Positions 42,229 to 51,365 of a DNA stretch of 64,000 nt are shown in pieces. This stretch comes from Capsulimonas corticalis. Lineage in GTDB: Bacteria > Armatimonadota > Armatimonadia > Armatimonadales > Capsulimonadaceae. The notes beneath the pieces were generated by a model, which was not told where the DNA came from, made no database searches, and worked only from the letters and a program-made list of their open reading frames with translations. How positions within the stretch are numbered: the first letter of the stretch is position 1; every line of letters starts with the position of its first letter. The stretch lies in contig NZ_AP025739.1 of assembly GCF_003574315.2 (NCBI RefSeq), forward strand, positions 2,852,001 through 2,916,000, in the 5' to 3' direction. Made by a program: the position numbers and the translations under genes.

Positions 42229-43562
42229 GGAGCGGCCTTTTCCGGAGCGGGAGTGATGAGCAGGGCAAGAGAGGATTCGGCGGCGGCCTGGTCGTACCGC
42301 GCCTGCGTTTCGGCGATGCGCGTCTGGGCGAGCGCGGCCTGCGCGTTCAAAACATCGGACAGCGGGAACAGGCCCTGCTGGTATCCGAGCAGCGTTTTGT
42401 CGTAAACGATCTGGGCGTTGGCGCGGGCCTCGGCCGCCGATCGCGACTGGACGGCGGCGCTGCGCGCGTTCAGATACGCAGCGCCGGCCGCGGTGACGGC
42501 GCTGCTGCGCGCCGATTCGCGCTGCGCCTTGGCCTGCGCCAGCGCCGCCTCGGCCTCGCGGGTCTGGCCCCGCGCCAGCCCGCCGTCCGAGATCGGGATG
42601 GTGACGGTCGCCTGGATCGTGTTGAGCCGGGAAAACCCGGTTTTGTCGTTGCTGCGCGCGTCGCTGAGATCCACGGACAGGGCGGGCTCGCGCCAGAGCC
42701 GCGCGGACTTTACCGCCTCCTCATCCGCCTGGACCGTCGCGTCGGCCGCCCGCAGATCCGGGGAGCGCTGCTCGGCGAGCGCGCGGACCTCGGTTTCGGT
42801 ATGCGCGTCGGAGACGTGCGCCGGATCCACTTCCTGTACCGTGAGCGGCGCGTCCAGGTCGCGAGACAGCAGGGCGCTGAGCGCCTGCCGGGCGACCGTC
42901 ACGGCGTTCTCCGCCTGCGCGCGCTGCGCCTGCGCCGCCGAGACCGGAACCTGCGCCCGCAGCACGTCCAGCTGCGGAACGTCGCCGGCTTTGTTGCGTT
43001 TTTGAACTTCGCTCAGCGAGCGCTCGGCCTCGGCGAGTGTCTGATCGGCGAGCGTGAGGAGAGCCTGCTTGCGCAGCAGATCGTAATACGCCGTATCCAC
43101 CTGAGTGAGCAGGGTGATGCGCGCGGCCTCAAACTGCGCGCGGGCGGCGTCCGCCTGCCGCTGCGCCAGGCTGACCGCGAGCCGGGGCCGCAGTCCGAGG
43201 GGCAGGGGAATCGTCAGCGTATTTTGGAGTGTCTGGAAGTTTTCGTGGTCGGGCGGTCCCTGAATAACGTCCGCCGAGGATGCGCTCGCCGCGCTGCTGA
43301 AGGAGATCTGCGTCCGCTGCTGCGCCCTGGCCTGATCCACCTTCGCCAGCGCCTGAATGAGCTGCTGGGACGCCGCGCGGGCGCTGGGGTTTTGCGCCAT
43401 CGCCTGCGTCTCGGCGGCCTGGAGAGTGAATGTGTTGGCGACGGGGGGAGCCGTCTGCGCCTGGGATTGCGAACACGAACCGAGCAGCGCCGCGCATGCG
43501 GCCGCAAAAGAAACACCGCGCTTGTTTACCCGTCCGGAAACCGCGCTTAGTCGAAATCTCAT
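42225..43562 (-). CDS. TolC-family outer-membrane efflux protein, lipoprotein
   Basis: A 445-residue OEP protein. Its signal sequence has the lipobox LGSC (Cys30). Two helical repeats follow, each with Ala/Gln/Arg heptads (DQARAQQRTQISFS, DRPLxxxx-like NPSARAASQQLIQAL; GYQQGLFPLSDVLNAQAAL at the end). First gene of the tripartite pump operon; the next gene overlaps by 4 bp. Confidence 0.92.
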   Translation of the reverse strand: MRFRLSAVSGRVNKRGVSFAAACAALLGSCSQSQAQTAPPVANTFTLQAAETQAMAQNPSARAASQQLIQALAKVDQARAQQRTQISFSSAASASSADVIQGPPDHENFQTLQNTLTIPLPLGLRPRLAVSLAQRQADAARAQFEAARITLLTQVDTAYYDLLRKQALLTLADQTLAEAERSLSEVQKRNKAGDVPQLDVLRAQVPVSAAQAQRAQAENAVTVARQALSALLSRDLDAPLTVQEVDPAHVSDAHTETEVRALAEQRSPDLRAADATVQADEEAVKSARLWREPALSVDLSDARSNDKTGFSRLNTIQATVTIPISDGGLARGQTREAEAALAQAKAQRESARSSAVTAAGAAYLNARSAAVQSRSAAEARANAQIVYDKTLLGYQQGLFPLSDVLNAQAALAQTRIAETQARYDQAAAESSLALLITPAPEKAAP

Positions 43563-43675
43563 GCCGGCATTATTGCGTGCTGAGATTAAAGCGGCATTAG
43601 CGTTGTATTAGAATCGGCTAATAAATCGGGAGGCGTCGGCCGGGATGCGCCTGCTCTCTGCCGTATGGGTTTCGC

Positions 43676-46600
43676 CTAAGCCGCCGCGGACTCGGCGAGG
43701 CTTCGCCAGACGCCCATCAGTTTCTCGTGCAGCTCGATCGGTTTGACGGGTTTCGAGATGTAATCGTCCATGCCGGCGTCGAGGCAATCGTCGCGGTCGC
43801 CCGCCATGGCGTTGGCGGTCATGGCGAAGATGGGGATGCGCCGTCCGGTCTTTCGTTCTCGGAGACGGATCGCCTCGGTCGCTTCGAGGCCGCTCATTTC
43901 GGGCATCTGGACATCCATCAGGACCAGGTCGTACTTTCCGTGTTCCAGCGCTTCCAGAGCGTCGAACCCGTTGGCGACGGCGTCGGCGGCGCATCCCCAT
44001 TTTTCGAGCAGCCGCAGGGCGACCTTTTGATTGATCGGATTGTCCTCGGCAAGCAGGATGCGCAGGCCAAGCGCGCTCTGCATCTCGCCGACGGCCGGGG
44101 CGGGCGCGGCGTGGCTCGGCGCTGATTCGGTCGAGTCGGCGGCGGCGCTTTCCTGGGACGAGGCGACCTTTTCCAGCGGCAGTTCAATCCAGAAGGTGCT
44201 GCCGGACCCGGGGGCGCTTTCCAGGCCGATCCGGCCGCCCATCAGCTCCGTGAGCTGGCGGCTGATGGTGAGGCCCAGGCCGGTTCCGCCGTATTTGCGG
44301 GTCGTGCTGCCGTCGGCCTGCGTGAAGCTATCGAATACGGCGGCCTGACGGTGCAGAGGAATGCCGATCCCGGTGTCGTGGACCGCGAGACGCACGCGGA
44401 TCTCCGCGAAATCGTCGGGAACCACGCTCGCGCTGATCGAAACTTCTCCGGCGGGGGTGAACTTGATGGCGTTGCCCAGAAAGTTCGTGAGAATCTGCCG
44501 GATGCGGCCGGCGTCTCCGCGCAGCCGGGCCGGGATCTCGGAAGCGACCTGGGTGGCGAGCGTCAGCCCTGCGTCCTGGGCGCGCGGGCCGAGGATCTCC
44601 GCGACCGCCTTGATCGATTCGCGCAGATCGAAATCGTTGGTTTCGATCGCCATCTTTCCGGCCTCGATCTTGCTGAAATCGAGGATGTCGTTGATGATGG
44701 TCAGCAGCGTGTCTCCGCTGCCCTGAATGATGCGGGCGTACTCCCGCTGCTCCGCCGACAGCGAGGTGTCCAGCAGCAGGCCGGCCATGCCGATGACGCC
44801 GTTCATCGGCGTGCGGATCTCATGGCTCATATTGGCCAAAAACTCGGACTTCGTCTTGGCCGAAGCCAGGGCGGCGGCGCGGGCCTGATCCAGTTCGTTC
44901 TTCTGGATCTCCAGCTGTTCGTTCTTGGCTTGCAGCGCCTGCTCGGCGGCTTTGCGCTCCGTGATATCACGGATGGTCCCTTCGAAGTACTCCTGGGAGC
45001 CGTCGGGCGCAAAAACGCATCGGGCGTACATGGACACCCAGAGACACCCGCCGTCCCTGCGCCGAAACTCGACTTCGTAGCCCTCCACGCATCCGTCCGC
45101 GCTCATATGCTCCGAGGCGCGGTGCTCGGGGTGAGCGTAGAGCTGATTGGCGATATCGGTGTAGGTTTCGACGACTTCTTCCGGCGAGTCGTATCCCAGA
45201 AGGCGCGCGAAGGCCGGGTTGACGTCCAGGAACCGGCCCTGCGGGGTGGTTCGGAAGATCCCCTCGGCGGCGTGTTCGTAAATGCTGCGGTACTTCTCTT
45301 CGGCGTCGCGCAGCGCCTGTTCGACGCGTTTGGATTCCGTGATGTCGTGCATCGCGACCACGGCCCCCAGCTTTTCGCCCGCTGGGGAGTAGATCGCCTG
45401 GCCGCTCGCCAGCACGGTGCGTGGCGCGGCGCCCCTGGCGGCGATCACCATCTCGATGTTGCGTACGGATTCGCCTTGCAGCGCGCGGAACAGCGGAATC
45501 TCCGCCATCTCCATCTGGGTTTGCCCATCGGCCCGGAAGAGCTGATAGTGCTGCGCCCACTGCTCCGAGGGAATCGGTTCTTCCGGCAGGCCATGGAATG
45601 TGCGGCTGGCGACGTTAAACGTGGTGAGCACGCCGTTTGCGTCGCAGGCGACCACGCCCTCGTACATCGTGTCCAGCATGGCGTTGAGGAATTCGCGCTC
45701 TTTTTGCAGCGTCTGTTCGACCTGCTTGCGCTCCGTGATATCGACGACGACGGCGATTGCGCCGATAATGCCTCCCGAGGAATCGCGCAGCGGGCCGGCC
45801 GAAATGCTGATATCGACTTCCGCGCCGTCGCGCCGGACACGGCGCGTTTCGGCGCCGTTGAGGGCGTTGCCGGCCAGCAAACTGTCGATCATCTTCTGGG
45901 ACGATTGGCGGGAGTCGGCGGGCACGAACGGCAGCGCGCCGCCCAGGACCTCGGCTTCGCTCCAGCCGAACAGCAGCTCCGCGCCATGGCTCCAGCTTTG
46001 CAGAAGGCCGTCGAGGCCGAAGGTGAAGATCGCGGCCGGCGACGCCGCGATCAGGGTCGACAGCTTTTCGTTCGCGCTCGCCAGTTCGTGGGTGCGCTGC
46101 CGCACGCGGAACTCCAGCTCTTCATGGCTGCTCCGCAGCTCTTCCTCGGCCTGCTTTCGATCGGAGATGTCTCGCAGGTAAGCGGTGAACAGTCGGCGGC
46201 CCGCGATGTTGAGCGGCGTGATCGTCAGCTCGACCGGCAGCCGCGATCCGTCGGCGCGCATGGCGGGGACTTCAATTCTTTTGTTGAGAACGGGGCCGTC
46301 GCCGGTCGCCAGGAAATGCCGCATTCCCGCTCGGTGGGCGTCCTGCAGCTCCGGCGGCACGATCCGCGTGGTCAGCTCCTGTCCGATCACGTCCGCCGCC
46401 AGGTATCCGAAGGTGGTCTCCGAGACTCGGTTCCAGTCGACGATGAGGCCAGATTCGTCGATGGTGATGATGCAGTCGAGCGCGGACGCCATGATCGCGT
46501 CCCGGCGGGCTTTGCTTTCGCTCAGCGCGTCTTCGGCGGCGCTGCGTTCGGCGATCTCGCGTTCCAGTCGCTCATTCGTATGAGCGAGCTGCGCCGTCCG

Positions 46601-47137
46601 GTCGGCCACGCGCCGCTCCAGCTCCGCGTTCAGTTCCGCGCGTTCGGCGGCGTACCGGCGCATCTCCAGCTGGTTCACGGTCTGCCGACTGAGGGCTTGC
46701 AGCGCGGAGATCTGCGCTTCCGTAAGCTCGCGCGGCTCGAGGTCGATCACGCAAAGCGATCCCAGGGCATGTCCGGAGGGGGTGATGAGCGGAGCGCCGG
46801 CGTAAAACCGTATTTCAGGCGCGTCGGTGACGAGGGAGTTGCCGGAGAAGCGCGGGTCCTTGGTGGCGTCCGGCACGATAAAGACGTTTCGCTGCTGGAT
46901 GCTGTGCGCGCAGAACGCCAGTTCGCGCGGCGTTTCGGCGGCGTCCAGCCCATATTTCGCTTTGAACCACTGACGATGGTCGTCCACCAGAGAAATCAGC
47001 GCGATCGGAGTCCCGCAAATGGAGCTCGCCAGATGCACAAGATCGTCGAAATCCTGCTCCGGCAGCGTATCCATCACGTGATAAGATTGCAGAGCCGCCA
47101 GCCGCGCGGCTTCTTTGTCGTGTAAGGACTCCGGCAT
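43676..47137 (-). CDS. Hybrid sensor histidine kinase, GAF-PAS4-HK-REC
   Basis: A 1153-residue soluble hybrid kinase: GAF (about 15-160), four PAS domains (about 205-325, 340-465, 475-595, 605-730), HisKA with [16 protein letters not shown] near 775, HATPase with [14 protein letters not shown] and GTGLGLTI, and a C-terminal receiver ([12 protein letters not shown]; Asp in [11 protein letters not shown]). The ATG at 47137 is preferred to 47158 because it aligns with the start of the related 51366 kinase ([10 protein letters not shown] compared with MKAPLHDDEA). It has no transmembrane helices. It is the last gene of the five-gene signalling array. Confidence 0.9.
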   Translation of the reverse strand: MPESLHDKEAARLAALQSYHVMDTLPEQDFDDLVHLASSICGTPIALISLVDDHRQWFKAKYGLDAAETPRELAFCAHSIQQRNVFIVPDATKDPRFSGNSLVTDAPEIRFYAGAPLITPSGHALGSLCVIDLEPRELTEAQISALQALSRQTVNQLEMRRYAAERAELNAELERRVADRTAQLAHTNERLEREIAERSAAEDALSESKARRDAIMASALDCIITIDESGLIVDWNRVSETTFGYLAADVIGQELTTRIVPPELQDAHRAGMRHFLATGDGPVLNKRIEVPAMRADGSRLPVELTITPLNIAGRRLFTAYLRDISDRKQAEEELRSSHEELEFRVRQRTHELASANEKLSTLIAASPAAIFTFGLDGLLQSWSHGAELLFGWSEAEVLGGALPFVPADSRQSSQKMIDSLLAGNALNGAETRRVRRDGAEVDISISAGPLRDSSGGIIGAIAVVVDITERKQVEQTLQKEREFLNAMLDTMYEGVVACDANGVLTTFNVASRTFHGLPEEPIPSEQWAQHYQLFRADGQTQMEMAEIPLFRALQGESVRNIEMVIAARGAAPRTVLASGQAIYSPAGEKLGAVVAMHDITESKRVEQALRDAEEKYRSIYEHAAEGIFRTTPQGRFLDVNPAFARLLGYDSPEEVVETYTDIANQLYAHPEHRASEHMSADGCVEGYEVEFRRRDGGCLWVSMYARCVFAPDGSQEYFEGTIRDITERKAAEQALQAKNEQLEIQKNELDQARAAALASAKTKSEFLANMSHEIRTPMNGVIGMAGLLLDTSLSAEQREYARIIQGSGDTLLTIINDILDFSKIEAGKMAIETNDFDLRESIKAVAEILGPRAQDAGLTLATQVASEIPARLRGDAGRIRQILTNFLGNAIKFTPAGEVSISASVVPDDFAEIRVRLAVHDTGIGIPLHRQAAVFDSFTQADGSTTRKYGGTGLGLTISRQLTELMGGRIGLESAPGSGSTFWIELPLEKVASSQESAAADSTESAPSHAAPAPAVGEMQSALGLRILLAEDNPINQKVALRLLEKWGCAADAVANGFDALEALEHGKYDLVLMDVQMPEMSGLEATEAIRLRERKTGRRIPIFAMTANAMAGDRDDCLDAGMDDYISKPVKPIELHEKLMGVWRSLAESAAA

Positions 47138-47242
47138 GATTATATTCTCAAGACGCATTTCATGGTTTATGAGAATATTGTCGGAATGCGAAGCGATTCT
47201 CTCCAGTTTGATCGGTTTTTTAAATTCGCTCCGGTCAGAGGT

Positions 47243-49834
47243 TCAGGAGATTGGCTCTTCCAGCGGGATGCGCAGGAGGATCGATGTCCCTCGGGATGAC
47301 GTTGCGATCGCCACCCAATCGGACATGGCCAGCATCATCGTGAAGCCCATTCCGAGAGTTTGCCGTGTTGAGAATCCCAATTCGAGAATCGATTGGGCGA
47401 GGTTTTCAAGAGGAATGCCGGGTCCATGGTCGGTTGTCCGTATCAAGACCTCTTCGTTTGTCACCCACGCTTCAATAGTCCCGCCGCCGGCGTGTTTGAT
47501 CACGTTCGTGGCGGCCTCCATGGCGCATGTGTTCAGTTGGTCCACTGCCGTGGGCGAGGCGCCGCGCGTGACGATCTGTTTCGAGACTGCGCCGCGAAAA
47601 TGCGTTGCGTCCGAGGCTGCATTTAAAGTGACCGCAAAATCCGGCTCCGTCGTGACAAGGGCTTTGAGATCCGCGTCGTTCTTCAGCCGCAGCCTCCCGC
47701 CCGTCGCCGCCAGAAGCACGTCCCCCAGAAGCGCCGTCTGCTGGGCCTCGCTGTGCAGCGCAAATCGATTGCGCTTGGACAAAATCGGCGCCGGAGTGTC
47801 CGTCTCGGCGGAGACCGCCATGGCGACAAATAGCGAGATATCGTCGCGCAGCGGCCGGCTCGTGAAGCGGCGCAGCTGATCGATGATGCCGCCGGCGACG
47901 GTTTCAGCGTTTTCGCCATGCGCCACGGCGCCGGCGATGGCCGCCTTGAGACGTGAGTGTCCGAACATCTCACCATTTTCGAGCGCCGCCTCGATCAAGC
48001 CGTCCGTGCAGGCGACAAGCGCGTCCCCGGACCGCAGCGTCAGCCGCTTGCCTTCAAAGACGCACTCATCGGAGATCCCAATGGGCGGCCCGGTCGGTGA
48101 GAGCTCGATGATTTGATCGTTGCGCTGTATGTACGCCGTCTCGTGGCCGCAGGACGCGTAATCGAGTTCGCGCGTGACCGGGTCGTATAACGCCACAAAG
48201 ATCCTCACAAAGCCCGTCAGGAGGCAGTGCTGCTCGACAATGGCGTTGAGCGCGGCGACGGCGTCCGTGACGCTTCCGCCCAGGTACAGGACGCAGCGCA
48301 GCATATTCCTCAGCGTGGACACCTGGGTGGCGGCGGCTAAGCCTTTGCCGCTCATATCGCCCAGGACGAGCGCAAAGCGGCCGTCTCCGAGCGGAAACAC
48401 ATCGTAAAAATCGCCGCCGATATTGGCTTCCGCAAGCGCCGGCTTGTAATAAACCCCGATATCGAGGCCGGGTATTTCCGGAAGCAGTGTCGGCTGCAAG
48501 GCGTTTTGTAGGGTGAGGGCGATATTGCGTTCGCGCTGATGGATGGTCGCGGCGTTCACGGCGCACTGCACTTGGGCCGCGACGGTTTCCACCAGCATAA
48601 TCTCCGCCGGAGTCCACACGCGCGCCTGAGCGGCCATCGCCACTCCCAGGGTCGCCGCCAGGCGGCCATTCTCAAAGAGAGGAACCCGGATGAATGACGA
48701 AATTTCGAGCCGCTTCATTTTCGTCTTGACGCTGCCGGCCCAGGGCGCCGAACGGACATCGTCGATCACCAGCGGGCGGCCGTCTCGGTAGATGGATTCC
48801 GTATCGCAGTCCCAGAAGTTCGCCAGATCGTACTCGCCCGTGATGGCGGCGAGGCCCTCGCGCCGCCATTCGCGGGCGATTTTTGCGAAGCTGCAGCTGG
48901 CGTCGAAGAAAAGAAAGTAGCAGCGGTCGACGTTCAGCGCCTTCGCCAGCGCGTGGATGGCCTTTGTTTCAATCTCCTCGGGATCGAGCGAGCTGCGCAG
49001 CGAACGCCAGATATCGTTGAGCAGCGATTCGCGATCCGCGCGCTCCGCCAGTTCTCGCTGCGCCTCCCGGTACTCCGTGATATCGCGGAACGAAACGATC
49101 CGCCCATAGATCCGCCCATCGTCGCCGAGGACCGGCCCGGCAAAATGGTCGAAGACACGCCCGTCGAGGGTGTTGATCTCTCCGCGTGACGTGACGGTGG
49201 GATCGGCCTGGGCATGATGGAAATCGAACCCCGCTGGGAACACTCCCTCCATCTGGACGGAAAGCCTGCGCATGAGCGCTCGGTAATCGGCGCCGACGCG
49301 GCTGAAGCGTCCAGGGTTCCACATCGTCCGGAAGTTTGCGTTCTCTTTGACGACCCGCTGATGCTCGTCAAAGAGAACCACTCCATCGATCGTCGCTTCG
49401 ATCTGCGCCTCAAGAAACGCATTTTTGCTTTTGAGCGCCTGTTCCGCCTGCTTGCGCTCGATCGCGTAGCGGATCGCGCGCTCCAGCGCCGGCGCGTGGA
49501 TCTGCCCCTTCACCAGATAATCGGCGGCCCCGGCTTTCATCGCCTCAACATCGACATTGTGGTCACCCTGCCCTGTGAGCATGATGACGGGCGCGCGCCG
49601 GCTATTCATCCCGGAAGATTTGATCAGGTCCAAGCCGTTGTGTTTTCCCAGACGGTAGTCCACCAGGTAAACGTCATGCCCATCCCGCTCGATCTCCGTC
49701 TTTGCCGCTTCAAACGTGGAGACCCAGTCGATATCGAACGATCTCCCGTCGATCTCGCCCAGCAGATCGCGCGTGATGATATAGTCGTCCTGATCGTCGT
49801 CCGCCAGTAAAATACGCAGAGTTTTCGTATTCAT
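47243..49834 (-). CDS. REC-PAS-GAF-SpoIIE phosphatase with C-terminal RsbW-like domain
   Basis: An 863-residue protein. Receiver at 1-130 (LADDDQDDYIITRDLL; Asp in VYLVDYRLGKHNG), PAS about 140-265, GAF about 285-440, SpoIIE/PP2C about 465-680 (GGDFYDVF, GDMSGKG, CTDGLIEA, RDDISLFVA), then an HATPase_c_2 domain about 700-860 (TCAMEAATNVIKHAGGG, TDHGPGIP). Phosphatase and anti-sigma-type kinase are thus on one chain. No STAS substrate is encoded nearby. The start MNTKTLRILLADDD is the only suitable ATG. Confidence 0.9.
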   Translation of the reverse strand: MNTKTLRILLADDDQDDYIITRDLLGEIDGRSFDIDWVSTFEAAKTEIERDGHDVYLVDYRLGKHNGLDLIKSSGMNSRRAPVIMLTGQGDHNVDVEAMKAGAADYLVKGQIHAPALERAIRYAIERKQAEQALKSKNAFLEAQIEATIDGVVLFDEHQRVVKENANFRTMWNPGRFSRVGADYRALMRRLSVQMEGVFPAGFDFHHAQADPTVTSRGEINTLDGRVFDHFAGPVLGDDGRIYGRIVSFRDITEYREAQRELAERADRESLLNDIWRSLRSSLDPEEIETKAIHALAKALNVDRCYFLFFDASCSFAKIAREWRREGLAAITGEYDLANFWDCDTESIYRDGRPLVIDDVRSAPWAGSVKTKMKRLEISSFIRVPLFENGRLAATLGVAMAAQARVWTPAEIMLVETVAAQVQCAVNAATIHQRERNIALTLQNALQPTLLPEIPGLDIGVYYKPALAEANIGGDFYDVFPLGDGRFALVLGDMSGKGLAAATQVSTLRNMLRCVLYLGGSVTDAVAALNAIVEQHCLLTGFVRIFVALYDPVTRELDYASCGHETAYIQRNDQIIELSPTGPPIGISDECVFEGKRLTLRSGDALVACTDGLIEAALENGEMFGHSRLKAAIAGAVAHGENAETVAGGIIDQLRRFTSRPLRDDISLFVAMAVSAETDTPAPILSKRNRFALHSEAQQTALLGDVLLAATGGRLRLKNDADLKALVTTEPDFAVTLNAASDATHFRGAVSKQIVTRGASPTAVDQLNTCAMEAATNVIKHAGGGTIEAWVTNEEVLIRTTDHGPGIPLENLAQSILELGFSTRQTLGMGFTMMLAMSDWVAIATSSRGTSILLRIPLEEPIS

Positions 49835-49862
49835 GGTTTGCTTCCGAATATACGTCCGCTGC

Positions 49863-50873
49863 TTACGCGACGCTCGCGTTTTGCGCGCCTATTTCTCGAA
49901 AGTGCGTGATGCGATTGCGGCCATCGCCCTTGGACCGATACAATGCCTGGTCTGCCCTCGCGATCATCATTTCCGGACGAGCCGTTTCCGTATCCAATGA
50001 CGAAATTCCGATGCTCGCGGTGACGCCTCGATGCGGCCAGTGATAAGTCTCAATGGTTCGTCTCAGCCGTTCCGCCAATATGAGCGCGCCCGACGCTTCC
50101 GTATGGCTCAAGATCATCACGAACTCCTCGCCGCCGTAACGGGCCGCCACATCGCCCTCGCGGGCGCTTTCTCGCAGGATCGCGGCGAACTGCCGCAGCG
50201 CTTCATCGCCGGCGGGGTGCCCGAAGGAATCGTTATACGATTTGAAGTGATCGATATCGATCACGAGCAGCGACAGCGGATACTTATATCTTAACGCCTG
50301 TTCGAACTCCTCGGCGAGCCGATTCTGAAACGTGCGATGGTTTGGGATATCGGTCAAACCATCATTGGCGGCCAGACTTGTGAGCGCCATGTTGTCGTCT
50401 CGAAGGCGCTCGTTTTGCATCGCCAGCTGCGCGCGCGCTTGCTCGATGATCGTGGCCTGCTCTTGCAGCTTTCGTTCAAAGCCCTTGCGCTCCATGGCGT
50501 ATCGGATGGAGCGCTCAAGAAGGCGGGCGTCAAACTGTCCCTTGACGAGAAAATCCATGGCCCCGGCCTGCATGCTGACGACATCCAGAGTATGGTCTGC
50601 CTGACCGGTCAGGACAATTACCGGACCGGTAAAGCTGGCTCCCGCCTCGCCTTTCAGCACTCCTAATCCCGTAAATTCGCCCAGACGATAGTCGAGCAAG
50701 CAGACGTCATGCGCATTGGTTTTCAGTTTGGCGCACGCCGTTTCAAAGGTCGGCGCCCAGTCGACGTGGTAGCGGGCCGGCGATATCTCCTCCAGCAGGT
50801 CGCGCGTAATGATATAATCGTCCTCGTCATCTTCGACGAGCAGCAGGGTAATCGGTGTGTCGCTCATGGTCAT
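49863..50873 (-). CDS. REC-GGDEF response regulator (diguanylate cyclase)
   Basis: A 336-residue protein: receiver (LLVEDDEDDYIITRDLL; Asp in VCLLDYRLGEFTG), a coiled linker, and GGDEF with motif GGEEF (ARYGGEEFVMIL) and substrate residues in VIDIDHFKSYND. It makes cyclic di-GMP when phosphorylated. Its receiver is very like that of the 47243 protein (same EDDYIITRDLL and KGQ-ALERAIRYA pattern), so the two probably share a kinase. Start 50873 overlaps the upstream stop; 50867 is an alternative. Confidence 0.92.
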   Translation of the reverse strand: MTMSDTPITLLLVEDDEDDYIITRDLLEEISPARYHVDWAPTFETACAKLKTNAHDVCLLDYRLGEFTGLGVLKGEAGASFTGPVIVLTGQADHTLDVVSMQAGAMDFLVKGQFDARLLERSIRYAMERKGFERKLQEQATIIEQARAQLAMQNERLRDDNMALTSLAANDGLTDIPNHRTFQNRLAEEFEQALRYKYPLSLLVIDIDHFKSYNDSFGHPAGDEALRQFAAILRESAREGDVAARYGGEEFVMILSHTEASGALILAERLRRTIETYHWPHRGVTASIGISSLDTETARPEMMIARADQALYRSKGDGRNRITHFREIGAQNASVA

Positions 50874-51334
50874 TGGCCCTCAAGATCCGTGATTGGCACG
50901 ATCGCCGTATTCAGCCAGTATTTCTGCAAGGTCTTGACGACATCCACTAGCCCTTCAAATGTGTCTGGTTTCTGGATATACGAATTGGCGCCCAATCTGT
51001 AGGAGCGTATAATATCTCGCTCCGCATTCGATGTGGTAAGAACCACCACGGGGATATGACGCAGCGTCGGCTCGGATTTGATCTCTAAAAGCGCCTCGCA
51101 GCCTCCCTTTTTCGGCATGTTGAGGTCGAGGAGTATGAACGCGGGAGATTGGCGAATCCGATTCGCGTGACTGCCGCGACGGTAAAGATAGTCCATCAAA
51201 TCAACGCCGTCCTCCACGAACACGACATTCGCGGAAATGGCGCACTCGGCGGCGGCTTCTCTCACCAGCAAACGGTCATCCGCATCGTCGTCCGCCATGA
51301 TGATTAACGGGACTTTCGCAATTTCTGTGGGCAT
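50870..51334 (-). CDS. Single-domain response regulator (Rcp1-like CheY)
   Basis: A 154-residue receiver (a GTG five codons earlier would give 159). The acidic pocket is ADDDADDR and the phosphoacceptor is in FILLDLNMPKKGG; the conserved Thr/Lys are in VVVLTTSNAERD and YIQKPDTF. The family pairs with phytochrome-like kinases such as the one encoded just upstream. With no output domain it would act as a phosphorelay shuttle to the hybrid kinase or to the two other receivers. Confidence 0.92.
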   Translation of the reverse strand: MPTEIAKVPLIIMADDDADDRLLVREAAAECAISANVVFVEDGVDLMDYLYRRGSHANRIRQSPAFILLDLNMPKKGGCEALLEIKSEPTLRHIPVVVLTTSNAERDIIRSYRLGANSYIQKPDTFEGLVDVVKTLQKYWLNTAIVPITDLEGQ

Positions 51335-51365
51335 ATTTTTTCGTTTCACGTTAGGACCATGGCTT

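Noticed and set aside
44351-47125. A 924-codon open frame on the plus strand, antisense to the hybrid kinase
   Set aside because: It mirrors the kinase codons in a GC-rich sequence, encodes Arg/Asp/His-rich protein with no recognisable domain, and the opposite strand has clear GAF-PAS-HK-REC motifs.
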